A stretch of 64,000 nucleotides of DNA from Rhabditoides inermis. Lineage: Eukaryota > Nematoda > Chromadorea > Rhabditida > Rhabditidae. Numbering within the stretch: the stretch's first letter is position 1; each line of letters starts with the position of its first letter. Below, one piece after another: positions 31,782 to 42,660 of this stretch. The translations under genes and the position numbers were made by a program. Location of the stretch: assembly GCA_963966185.1 (NCBI GenBank), contig CAWZYM010000126.1, positions 435,001 to 499,000 of the forward strand. The letters are read 5' to 3'. The notes under the pieces are model-generated. The model was not told the origin of the DNA. It saw nothing but the letters and a program-made list of their open reading frames with translations, and did not search any database.

Positions 31782-33041
31782 TCTATGCTATGTCCACTTT
31801 CCATCTCCAATTCATTATTCGATCTTTCTCTTTCTTCCCTCCTTTGTCGCCCGATAGTTCAGTCAGTTGTCCATTTGTTCCATTTATCCATTTTCAGTGT
31901 TGCTATATTTTTTCACTACTCACCGATCATAGAAATTAGCAAGACTGTAAGCTGGAAACGGAAAAACATTCTCGAATTATAACGTCCATAGTCTATTTCC
32001 AATTTTTCTGCCCCCCCCCCTTCGTTGCCAGATAGTTCAGTTTTCATTTACAATTCATTCTTTGATCTTTCTTCTCTATTCGTGTTGTTGTACATACACA
32101 TGTTTCTTGCTCACACACCTTAACAATTGCTCAATGTTCCGAAGACATGCCTTTTCACAAAAGGCGCCGGTGTACTTTATTTGTGCAAAACATCTTAATA
32201 AATACTATTTTCAACAGAAGTTATCTATGCGATGTGCTCATTCTCTAGCAGAGGTCATGCAATCACGATCTAATTTGTTTAGATAAATAATTTCAACGTT
32301 TTATAACAAACCTTCTTTATCAAATTCTTATTAGTAAGTATTTTACGCATACTACCTTTAAAAAATAATTTACTTGTTTAAAAAAAAACAACTTTTTATA
32401 TGTGTATTTTACCACTCTATTTTTTTTTTAATATATGTCATATCATAGCAACTACCTACATTGAAAAGTGAAACTTTGAAAATTTAAGGGAAATTGGTAG
32501 TTTTCATCACAAATACCGTTTTATTTCTATATAAATTTTACTATATCCTGTTTTTCTCACTTCTGAATTTCTTTTTCAATTGCTTAAGTTCACAGCTTTT
32601 TTAAAAGAAAAATTGTTTATCCATAAAACAGTCAAGTACTGAATGGGGCTAGTGGGGATGGTTTGGTCGGTCGATGTGTCGAGCAACTGCCGTGCGTGGA
32701 CATGCGTGCACCTCGAAGTTTTCCATTCCCAATTTTTCAGTGTCAAATTAAGAGTCGTGCTATATACGATACACCCAGTTCTGGAATGTGGAGGCAGAAA
32801 TAAAACAGTCGAGCAATCTTAGAGAAAAGAGTACCGTTCGTTTGATTGAAACAAAGAGTTATCAATTGACTTTCAGTGATTTATGTAGTGAAACGTACAC
32901 AAATTTCGATTTGTTAGCAAAACATTCTCGATTCGTTGAAGGGATTATAGAATTCATTTGAAATTTGACAACATATGTATTACACAACTATTAACGGTAC
33001 AACGGAGAGCTAACGTTTTATTGGTGAGCAGAACTAGCACC
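31782..33041. other. Gap between the convergent esterase genes
   Basis: Holds the 3' UTRs of both esterases. Around 31790-31870 and 31985-32075 there is a local duplication (GATAGTTCAGT, then an ATTCATT...GATCTTTCT motif in each). An AATAAA-type signal for the plus-strand gene is visible near 32190. A relic exon lies at 32740-32820. Confidence 0.5.
32740..32820 (+). pseudogene. Degenerate duplicate of an esterase exon
   Basis: TTTTTCAGTGTCAAAT, then CCCAGTTCTGGAATGTGGAG and GCAGA, matches the acceptor and body of the upstream exon at 31243-31311, including the splice AG and the codons for FWNVEAE. It carries substitutions and a small indel, and no other exons of a second copy are recognisable nearby. 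It suggests a tandem duplication that has since decayed. Confidence 0.6.
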
Positions 33042-34139
33042 TCATTCGGGAACATCCAATTCAAGTGTATTCTTGGAGTTTGGTACTTCTGATTCCATTC
33101 GCAAATAGGCGGCGAGTGCGCGCCAGAATGGAACTTGCCACTGCCTGAAAACACAATCAATCTTGTCAATAATGGAAATCAACAGTTCACAAATGTTTCC
33201 TCTTTCGTGCATTCGCCTTTCCTTTCCACTAAAAACAACATACCAGAACGAGTAGGCTTCTGAATCGGCTCGTATCGTGCGGACACCATTCCGACTGACA
33301 CTATTGGCAAGGTTGGTGTCGGGAGTAAAAGAAGAGAGGGATGCGATTTCACTGTAAAAAGAATGCTTTATTTTTCAGCGGAACGACAATTGACTCTTTT
33401 CCTCTCGTTCTCTTCTCTCTCGCAGAGAAATTGTGCTTTTTGAGCATTCAGCATTAGGGAATCGAAATTATGTGTGTAGTGTTAAATATGTGTTAATATG
33501 TGTACTCACCACTAGAATAAATAGTGTTATTTGAACACTCACTGATTCTTGATGAAATCTCCGAGAATACTCGCATAAGTCTCCCGAAATTCCGATTGAT
33601 TCGCGTTGAAATCGTAGTAGTTCGGATCGGCTTTGTTCTTGCTACGAAATCCCTAAATAATTAACATACATATCAATGTAATTTTAATCGTACGATGAAT
33701 CACAAAGCTACTTATTATAAAACTGCAGGCTATTCACTCTGCCTAGGTCGAAGGTATGGCACTACACCATACCCGGACGATTTTCCAACGACAACTCTTA
33801 TATGTTTGCAATATTTATCACCTTGTTACGGTTTTCAGAGGTATACAAATTATGAAAGTTATGTGATTGAGTATTATGTAAAGTTTTTGAAACGTACGAC
33901 AATGGAGAGTTCGTCGTTGTCGAATAGAACAACAAGTTCAGCACCGTGTGGGGTGGCCAAATAGTACTCATCGGGGCCTGAATTGGAAGTCTCTCTCTCT
34001 CTCTCTCTCTCTCATCCCTCTTCCCCTCCGCTTCTTTTCCCTTCTCTCTCTTATTCTACCGGAGTAATACAATGAGAGAATAGCGAACTCATTCTACTAG
34101 ACGATTGATTAGTCGTGATATGATTTGAGTAAATGTTAA

Positions 34140-34500
34140 AGGAACAGTGGAGTGGCGACTTATTTTTGACTCGAAGTATCATTACGAATTCTATTATCCT
34201 AACACATTTGCAATTTTTGCGAAAAAAAGACGATTCTGCGTTATGTTCGAATCTGCTACTGCCAAGGGAGTAGACGAAAATTTGAATTACCCGCCAACGC
34301 TTCAATACTGCACGTTGGGGTCAGAGACATACGCGCAAATGAACGACGTTATTTCACTTGCTTCATCGCCCAGTGCATGTGCGCTGCGTTGTGGCCCCAG
34401 AGTTCCCCGGGTTCGATTCCGGGTCACCGCCGAAAGTTTTGCTCGTTTGAAAATGAGGAGTTGTGGCAGGTTGTGGCAGACATAAGTCGCTACTGTTTCT
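34140..34500. mobile_element. TTAA-flanked MITE with internal tRNA-like segment, copy 1
   Basis: Same family as 50247-50598 in opposite orientation. The terminus is ACAGTGG...CGACTTATTT on the left and AAGTCGCTACTG inverted on the right. TTAA abuts the left end; the right flank has decayed. The interior contains CCCAGTGCATGTGCGCTGCG and GGTTCGATTCC, resembling the A and B boxes of a tRNA. It lies in an esterase intron just downstream of the exon ending at 34510. Confidence 0.65.
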
Positions 34501-34580
34501 CTAACTGACCTTTATCCTGAACATTGATTTTCATGACGTAAACGGTTTGATTGTGGTTGGCATAGCGAAGAGCTTCAGAG

Positions 34581-35581
34581 TAGGGGCCCCAACCGGAAAA
34601 ATAGACAACGACTTTTCGGATTGAATTTGACATCAATCTGTGTGTAATGGCGAATCATTTCATGTTCCAAAATTTCATACCAATCCGATGTGTCTGAGAT
34701 CCACAGTAACCCAGAAAGTGTGTATCCTCGCCTGACCAAATTGCTCGTCGATTCTTGGCTTGGCGGGAGGGAGAGGCGAGTGATGGGTCAGAGCGCAGGC
34801 GCGAGAGGTTGGTATTGTCAGACAGTGAGAGGGCGCGCCGTGGCAGCAGCGAGTGACCTACTTTTCACTCAAGCTGCGGGGAGTTGAATTGAACGTGCCT
34901 CAACACGAGGGAATGAGGTTCTAATATGGTTTCATGAATACATACGCACTCTGCAGCTTATTCGTATCGATACGCACTATAACAACTGGACCGTTCGATC
35001 GCGTTCGATCGTGTTCGAACTGGTTCATACGACTTCGAACGTGTTCTCGACTTCACATTACAAACTCATCAATGAATCTGTTGGTACTAACTGATCTCCA
35101 GTTCATAATTATGTCCCTAATCGGCATATTTCGTATGCTTTCACCTTCGCACTCACACATTCCCTCCTCCCAGCCGGCTGCCAGCCGCGTTTTCCCGCGC
35201 GTTTCCCGCCAACAACGGCGAGAGAGGAGAGAGCCCCGACGGCGAGGGGAATTTTGAGAGCTAATTGCCAATTTAGTGGTTTTTTCAAGATATCGAGTAT
35301 TCCTAAAATGATAATGGTCTAACATAGTATATTTTTAGAATCCTTGACTTCCAACCAATGGCGTCCAACAAACCCCATGTCTGTAGCTATCTTCCTAAAA
35401 ATGATATGAACATTTGAAAATTTTGGTAACCAAACTTCAAGTTCTTTTTTTTAATCGACGTCTAATAACGAAAAAGTATTTTTAGGAAAGTTTCATAAAC
35501 GCACGTCAAGTTTCAAGCGCGCGCGGCCCGGATAACCGAAATGCGCGCGCGCGAGTTTTGAGGCGGCGGTTGGGGCCCCTA
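34581..35581. mobile_element. 1.0-kb hAT-like non-autonomous element, copy 1
   Basis: Terminal inverted repeats TAGGGGCCCCAACCG are flanked by an exact 8-bp target duplication, CTTCAGAG (34573-34580 and 35582-35589). The body matches the element at 57106-58130 throughout. No transposase ORF is present. It is inserted inside a coding exon of the minus-strand esterase, since the reading frame on both sides matches conserved esterase sequence. Confidence 0.92.
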
Positions 35582-35656
35582 CTTCAGAGTGCGCGGGAGA
35601 GAGAAAGCTCAGTTCTGAAGAAGTATATGTTGGTCTCTCTCTCACCCTCTCTACTT

Positions 35657-35716
<60 letters not shown>

Positions 35717-36274
35717 ACCATTCATATAATCAGCCACCACCAGAGTGTCAATCTCTGGCGCGGAGAGATTCGCGCTTTCCCAGCGAGATGAGTAGTGGTG
35801 CGATATAACGCGAGCCACCTAAATCGATTTTTGTGAAAATAAAACAGTAGAAACGCACCGCATCCGACTCGCCGGCTCCCTTGGATGCCTGAAAAAACGG
35901 TATATGTTTCCATTACACAAATGGAAATCGAGGAAACCTTTGCTATGTAGTCCTCTTTGGTGACGTGGAGATTGACAAAGTATCGCGCGGTGGTGACGGA
36001 TTCATTTGATGTGGAGAGGAGGAGAGGCAGGGTTGGAGTCGCCTGGTATGCTTGTATTGGTCATGAATTAAGCTCCAACTCATGCGCAATCCCTTTCAGC
36101 AAAGCGAACGACAGATGTGAGTACGGATCTCTCCATCTCTCTACTATGCTCTACTGCCCAACCTGCTAGGGTAGTACGCGGCAAAAAAATATAGTAAAAA
36201 AATATTTTTATTTTCTTCACATTCTCCGATGAGTGAGGATCAGAAGGAATGGATCTCTTTGTCTCACCTGCGAG

Positions 36275-36620
36275 TAAGGTTGGACACGATTCATCGAATG
36301 CGAATAAAGTCCGAATAATTATTCGATTAATCGACTAATCGAATAATTTTTATTCCTTATTCGAGATCTCACGCTTAATCGATTAATATTCGGATAAAAT
36401 ATCTGCTCGATTAATCGATCGAGTAATTTTTCATTCGTTGTTCGTTAATTTTTCATTCGTTGTTCATACTTATGATCAGCCGAGAAGAAATATTCGACTA
36501 ATCGAATAATCGAATAATCGAATAAGTTGAATTCGTTAATCAAGTAATCGAACTCGACGATTAATCGAACGAATAAAAATTATTCGTTATTCGTCCAAAA
36601 TAATTAATCTGTCAACTTTA
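36275..36620. mobile_element. hAT-like palindromic MITE sitting on a splice donor
   Basis: Begins TAAGGTTGGAC and ends GTCAACTTTA, with the identical 8-bp duplication CCTGCGAG at 36267-36274 and 36621-36628. The interior is filled with ATTCGATTAATCGAAT-type palindromes. Read on the minus strand, the duplication includes the last exon bases and the first donor base of the esterase exon at 36723-36622. Confidence 0.85.
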
Positions 36621-36964
36621 CCTGCGAGGGTAGCACAGGTATGATAGACCGTGCGCCCATCCACGAGTCGACCACCGGTGTGAAGTACGTGTAGCCCATG
36701 AGCGCCGTTTCGTACAGGTTCAGCTGAAAGATATATTAGTATATGTAGAAAACAAACTCACCGGAGAGAACGTCTGACGCTTGATCAGCGATTGATATGT
36801 CGATTCGTATGAGAGTGCGGGGATCGATTGGAGGCATGGCAGGGCTGCAGGGGTGGAACAGTTCAGAGCGCGTAGCAACTGAAGAGAGAACCTATGCGTG
36901 AATATTTCACTATCACTATCACTGTCATTATCACTATTGAATTGGACTAATTGAATTGGATGCG

Positions 36965-37055
36965 TTCACAGTTTTGCTAACATGCTAACTTCTTGAACAT
37001 TCGAGCGCGTGCACTATCCTAAACCAAAAGGGAGGGCGCTGCGCGCCCTCTCTGA
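36965..37055 (+). mobile_element. Helitron-like 3' end, copy 2
   Basis: GGAGGGCGCTGCGCGCCCTC hair-pins and ends in CTGA followed by TT. The upstream 60 bp (TTGCTAACATG, CTTCTTGAACATTC, GCGCG) match copy 1. It lies in an esterase intron just downstream, on the minus-strand transcript, of the exon ending at 37074. Confidence 0.5.
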
Positions 37056-38329
37056 TTTGGCTACTTGTCTGACCTTTTCAGTGTTATTTGCAGTGGTATC
37101 GTTTCGAATGGCCCAGATAGCGTGCGGAGAGCCGCTGATTTCGATGACCGATGATATCAGTCCTGGAACAATCTGCATCTCTCTCTCTCTCTCTCTCTCT
37201 CCCCCTCTCTCACCCTCCCTCTCACCCACCCTTTGCTGCCGGTGACACTGCTAGTATACCAGCAATTGCAGCGCCCGAGCTCTCGCCAGCTAACTGAAAT
37301 GAGAATAATTGTTATAAAACATAAAAAAAAAATCTAATACAAACAATACATAACATAATAAACATGTAATATTACTACTAAAACTAATAAAACATACCGT
37401 GATCCTTTTAGTGTCGATTCCCCACAAATCCGCGTTTTCGTGGATGAATCGGAGTGCAGATATGATGTCATGCAAACCGAGGTTTGGTGGGAGAGAGGGG
37501 GTAGAGAGGAAGCCTGAATATTAAATGTGGAGAGAGAGGGAGGGAGAGAGAGAGGGGGAGAGAGAGGGAAAGAGAGGGAGGGAGAGAGATTCACCCCATG
37601 GTCCTTGGCGGAAGTCTATGGATATGAATGCGATATCCCGAGATGAGAAGTGTCTCACGATAGAGCCAGTCGTGTACAAATGACGGTTGCTGATCTGACG
37701 TGAGTGAAAATTAACTTTTTCATTTCTTTTTTAATAATGATAAAGAAGTGTTATAGTAGCGCGCGCGACATTTGATCAATATCGCCACCTACATATTTGG
37801 GCTCCATCAGTTAGAGGCAGAAGATAGCCATTATGTTTTCACAGGCGTCTTTTATACGTTGACTTTGGACGGCACGGAATCAGTGCCACTAACAATCAAT
37901 GATAATATAGCAATTTCTTCAAATTACGTTACGTTTCACTGCAGCGATTTGTTGGCGCACTTTGTGTGTCAGTCAATTTGCTTCTCTTTGCATTCGTGTC
38001 CCAATATGTTTATTTCACATTCTTCTGCTTGACATAAGCGCTCCCATCACCTTCGAATGTTTTATATTATGTAATACATTAAGCACCTTGTGGTAAAGGT
38101 AAAGTCAGCCCGCCAATTCATGGTTCATTCAAAAAAAAATTGTATGACCCACCGCGAAACTGCCTCCGTGAATCCATACTACCGCGGCTCGCCTTCCCCC
38201 GCTCTCCTCTTCATTCTTCTTCTCACTCTGTCGGTCTTCCTTTTCTCCTACCGGAAGCACCACCTTTAGATGAAGACAGTCTTCGCTTTCCAGAGAGAAC
38301 GTCTGAATCACACTGCATGAGAAAGAGGG

Positions 38330-38339
38330 AAGGAGAGAG

Positions 38340-38395
<56 letters not shown>

Positions 38396-38429
38396 AGAGA
38401 GAGAAGGGGGAGAGAGAGGGGGAGAAAAG

Positions 38430-38480
<51 letters not shown>
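38330..38480. repeat. (GA)n microsatellite in an esterase intron
   Basis: About 150 bp of GA with GGGA interruptions separate exons 3 and 4 of the minus-strand esterase. In the transcript sense it is a CT tract before the acceptor. Confidence 0.9.
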
Positions 38481-39001
38481 TCGACCCTGGGTGAGAAGGG
38501 CAGTATGCTATAGCACGACGAAGGCCGGGTGCCATCGAACGTCCCGTTCCACGCTCTCACTCGCATCGGTAGCTGTAATTAAGAAAGGAAACAAAATATT
38601 TATGTGAACAATGTAATGATTCATGATAATGTAATGAGTCATCAATGCTACTTATGCAAATGATGGTACTTACATACCTTGAACCGATTCTCCCCTTCCG
38701 TCGATTGTGCATAGGGCACAGTTACGAACTCGCGTGCTGTTGTCCCATCCACGGAAACTAGACGACCCGAGACGAGACCGTACTGAAAAAAGTAAACAAT
38801 GCTCAATGTCATATCCTACGTACTTGCCTTCCGCCTTGACTGATACCTGTTACGTTATATATAAATGAGAGTTTCGTGAGAGATGTACTTTGGTCCACCA
38901 CTTTCATAACAGACATTTATCAGACTAACCTTGGTGCGAAGAACAGTTGTACAGAATAGGCCGTGGAAGAGTGCGAATACGATTGCGAGTACAAGGCGCA
39001 T

Positions 39002-39563
39002 GTCTGAATCTCGGGATCACGTGTTGTGAAGGTCTCGAGATCTCTGGATGCGGGGAGAAGATGGCTGGCACATCTGGCGTCTGAGAGTCTTGAGGATCGA
39101 GAGATGAGAGAAGAAAAGAGAGAAAACCAGGATTTACGGCCGCTTGACCTCGACATCAACGACCACTAACAATACTGCAAGTTGTCACGAGTTAGCTTTT
39201 TTTTTATCAAGTCACATATGTATCCGATTCTTCCTGAATCATCTCAAAGCATATCCGCTAGCAGGAGCGATAATAGACTCAACTTTTTTCATCCTACATC
39301 CTACATTGAATTTGAATAGAATGATTGATGTTCTTTTTCGATCTGAAATTTTCCGGCTACTCCATATCTAATGTAACTGAAAAGCGATTTTAAATAGATT
39401 TTTATCGCAAATAAATATAAGCATTGCCCTGAATGATAAGTGCATCGAACATGGGAAACATGATATATAAAATAATGAAACTTCAATGTTAAGGGATCTG
39501 GACAACATGAACTGAAAGCACGAATATCACAAAGTTATAGACAAAAAAGGATGTTCGAAGACT
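39002..39563. other. Promoter gap between esterase 2 and the ground-like gene
   Basis: About 560 bp upstream of the minus-strand esterase start codon and downstream of the minus-strand grl stop codon. AT-rich, with no coding signal and no recognisable repeat. Confidence 0.5.
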
Positions 39564-39709
39564 CTACACTTGGAAAGCATAGCAGGTGATTGTGACGTTG
39601 CCGACTCCTGTTGGAATGCCAGAGTGGAGACAGTAGCGGTGCGAGTCGACTACGAAACCGAACGCGCCCTGGACATAGACGGTCTCTCTCTCTCTCTCCC
39701 TCTATCTCC

Positions 39710-39772
<63 letters not shown>

Positions 39773-41189
39773 CCTTTCTCTCTCTCTCTCTCCCACTCTT
39801 CCACCTCTCTGTCCCCTTTCTCTCTATCTCTTCTTCTTTCTCTCCCTCCCTCCTTCCTTCCCTCCCTCCTTCCCTCCCCCTCCTACCTCACTGCACACCA
39901 CTCCAAAGTGTGCCGAGTGGTTCAGCTCGGACAGCCGTCGGTGGATGGCCTGCTGTGGAGACAGGGCGGACGGAGTGGACAGAGCCTGAACATCCATGTT
40001 TCAATATGTCAGGGATAGTGTCACTGTTTCATAACGCATAGCGATCAGTCACTTCAACACGTCTTCAAAACACGACCACGAGTTCCGAAGAAATTGTTGT
40101 CCGGACATTCAGATTTTCGATCCTCGGCCCCCCCACCCACCCTGTGCATGACGTACTCCATCTGCTGGTCGTTGCACCGCGTGTCGTCCTCCTCGGAAGC
40201 CCTAGAAGGAACATGGTGGTGTCAAGCACAATCAGAGGTGTCCCTCGCTCCCCTCGACTACCTCCGAAATGCCTTGCCCAATTAGTCTAGTCAGAAGTCT
40301 GTGATGCCATCGGATCCAAATTCATTGCATTCATCGATGATCGATGGACCCCTTGTAAGCAGCTAGCGACTTGTACTTTATTGGCTAGGTCCTAGGTCGA
40401 CGGTTGTATAACTTGGATCTGCTGATGAGCAAATGCTTTTCAATTTGCCTTCCAACTAATGACCACTTTTTCACCGATTTGTTCCACTTGCAGCACTACT
40501 TACACAGTGTATGTATGTGTGGGTGAATAGTAGTACTGGTTACAGTGGACCCGCAAATGAGTTCCACTCATTTCATGAGAGACATTAGAGTGGTTAGACA
40601 ACGATCTGAACCCATTAGACGGTGTTTGAAATTTGACAAAACTTTGCGGAGGTACCCAGGTTCGAACCCACGAACAGTTGCTTGGTAAGTGAGAGCGTTA
40701 CCACTACGCCACTTGGTAAAGTCAGACTTTCCCCAAACTAGAGACATGAACGCCAAAGAAAATCTGCAGTCCGCATCATCCATGTACTACGGTGCCAACT
40801 AGAGCACGATTATTTTTTGATCGGAAAATGCTGAGCTAGTTGCGCGCATGGTTTACAGCTCAACAGCCTAACTTACCGTAACTTACACTGCCATGTGATA
40901 ATTGATTCGATGTAAACATTCTATTCTCCACTCTGTAAATCATTGATGTTTTGAGTTATGATCACATAGCACGATGCCGGACAAATTTCGAATTGAACTT
41001 TTGATTGAATTGAATACGATATTCTTTTTATGTCGTATTGATTGAGGTGTTCACAGATACGTTCCACTCGTCACACTTTATTTGCAGTGACTGTTTGGAT
41101 CAATCCCAGGTTTTTTTTTGTGTTCCCACCTCTACAGCCGTAATAATATACCGTAACTTACAATGTGCTACTTGATGCGAGATAGATAT

Positions 41190-41223
<34 letters not shown>

Positions 41224-41250
41224 GAGAGAGAGAGAGAGAGAAAGAACGAG

Positions 41251-41295
<45 letters not shown>

Positions 41296-41433
41296 CACCT
41301 CAACTGCACGGTCTCGTGGCGTTCCTCGAGCCCGTCCACGTCGCGCTTCCGACGCGTCACCGTCACACGACGTCTGAGAGGATCGAGAAGTCGATGATCA
41401 ATACTCGAAGGAAATGTGATGTGGATGATGCGA

Positions 41434-41498
<65 letters not shown>

Positions 41499-41677
41499 GG
41501 AGAGAGAGGGGAGAGGCTGCCTGACCTGGTGACACACCCGCCGCAGCTTCCTCCGGAGCAGCAGGAGTGGGAGACGGCTGGTGCGGGACAGCACCCTCCG
41601 CCGCCCCCTCCACCCAGGAAGCACGAGAGACAGAGCAGGGGCAGCGAGAGGAGCAGACACAGGGTCAGGGTGGTCAT
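39564..41677 (-). CDS. Ground-like domain secreted protein (grl family)
   Basis: Five exons in transcript order: 41677-41526, 41373-41299, 40201-40141, 39985-39887, 39683-39564. They close at 168 aa with GT-AG junctions throughout. The N-terminus is a signal peptide (MTTLTLCLLLSLPLLCLSC) followed by a Gly run and paired Cys (GCCPAP, SCCSGGSCGGC), then a dibasic RRKRD site that could be processed. The C-terminal part fits the nematode ground-like domain: a conserved Cys in DTRCNDQQMEYVM, a helical segment, FGVVCSE, a Tyr/Phe-rich strand, a Cys in RYCLHS and the ending ITCYAF. Grl proteins are hedgehog-related secreted proteins linked to cuticle and epithelia in nematodes; ligand and receptor are unknown. 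The ATG follows TTGTTGCAG, so trans-splicing at the start codon is possible (inference). Confidence 0.82.
40650..40720 (-). ncRNA. tRNA-like sequence with good A and B boxes
   Basis: On the minus strand it reads TGGCGTAGTGGTAACGCTC (A box and D arm) and GGGTTCGAACCTGG (B box and T arm), with a weak anticodon arm between. The acceptor stem is poorly paired and position 33 is not T. A tRNA-derived SINE or tRNA pseudogene is more likely than a working tRNA. It sits in the large intron 2 of the grl gene on the same strand. Confidence 0.5.
41190..41500. repeat. (GA)n microsatellites flanking the second grl exon
   Basis: GA tracts at about 41191-41290 and 41436-41505 lie on both sides of the 75-nt exon at 41299-41373. 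In the minus-strand transcript both read as CT, one of them serving as the pyrimidine tract before the exon. Confidence 0.85.
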
Positions 41678-42660
41678 CTGCAACAAGAACACGTATAAGC
41701 ACGTGGGGGTATCCCCTATGTTCAAGGTACCGCAATTTTTCGGTGGTCAGTTAGACAAACGAGAAAAGACGAGTAAATTGTGCGAAAACATTCTCATTAT
41801 GAGGTTTTTTTTACTTATAACGGTATCTAGAGCGAAATTCAAAATTCGAAACATTTACAGTCCTCGATTACCCTCCTCACTCCGCCTTTTATAGTGTCGT
41901 CCAAACTGGCTCGACTACCTTCTCGATCCCCCCTTTCTCAATGCAAGACCATGAGGCTATTGCGAGTGCATTGTGAGAGGTGGCGGTCGGGCCGTAATTA
42001 CCGCTCATCTCACTCCCTCACTCCCACACGGCAATTGGATAGGCGCGCGCACGCAAGAACGATGATCGCTCGCTCGAACGGTGTTTGATCGGATGCACCC
42101 GAACTGTTTATAACAATCTTGCGTAGTTTTAGTAGTTAACCGTGAAAACACTGTAATGTACAGTAATGAAGTGGTGCCACTGTATCGTCCTACCGTTCTT
42201 CATTCGTATTGGTCAATTGTATGTGATAGGTTTGAAATCCTGCATGTTAGTGGTTGATTCAAACTGTCTATTGGAAGCGATCACAAAACGATTCCACAGT
42301 CACTGTCGCAGTGAGCATAGACAGGGAATCCGTACATAAACAGAAGGCTATCTGAGAGGACAAGGGGCTCTGCAGACGGCAGGCTGATAAGATTGCAAGA
42401 CAACCAGCGGGGTATCACTCAATTGCTCCTATCGATTCCCTTTCCAGATTTCAGCCAACTGGTCTCCAACTTATCAAAGCACACTCAACTGGCGAGAGCG
42501 AGAGAAGCAGAGTGCGCCAGCAGACAGCGAGAGGGGCTTATTCGGGTGTGGTGACGGCGGCATTTCCAATCACTTCACACTCATGCACTAGGATCTTCAC
42601 TTATTCCCACCCCCGTGACTCGCTATTACTTACTAGTTCAACCGCTACTACTTCACAACT
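41678..42660. promoter_or_regulatory. Divergent promoter region between grl and sugar transporter
   Basis: The grl gene reads left from 41677 and the transporter reads right from 42661, so both promoters and 5' UTRs must lie in these 0.98 kb. No TATA box or other motif is distinct enough to name. No repeat family member was recognised. Confidence 0.5.

Larger units (their letters stand above)
33042..39001 (-). pseudogene. Second carboxylesterase, coding exon split by a hAT-like insertion
   Basis: Exons in transcript order: 39001-38930, 38782-38678, 38572-38486, 38302-38153, 37694-37595, 37513-37398, 37293-37230, 37162-37074, 36878-36762, 36723-36622, 36042-35938, 35888-35859, an exon starting near 35614 that is broken by 34581-35581 and resumes at 34580-34510, 33977-33898, 33652-33543, 33351-33244, 33144-33042. 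It has a signal peptide (MRLVLAIVFALFHGLFC). Esterase motifs are EDCLHLKV, VVWIHGGSF, the GESSG nucleophile elbow (Ser215), a likely acid in STSNES, and HGAEL with the catalytic His. There is no C-terminal membrane helix, so a secreted enzyme is expected. The boundary between the 35859 and 35614 exons does not join in phase with the simplest sites. Unless another allele lacks the insertion, the encoded enzyme would be truncated before the His. All other exons are intact, so the disruption looks young. Confidence 0.8.

Noticed and set aside
40650..40720. Functional tRNA gene
   Set aside because: A and B boxes are good, but the anticodon loop and acceptor stem do not fold correctly.
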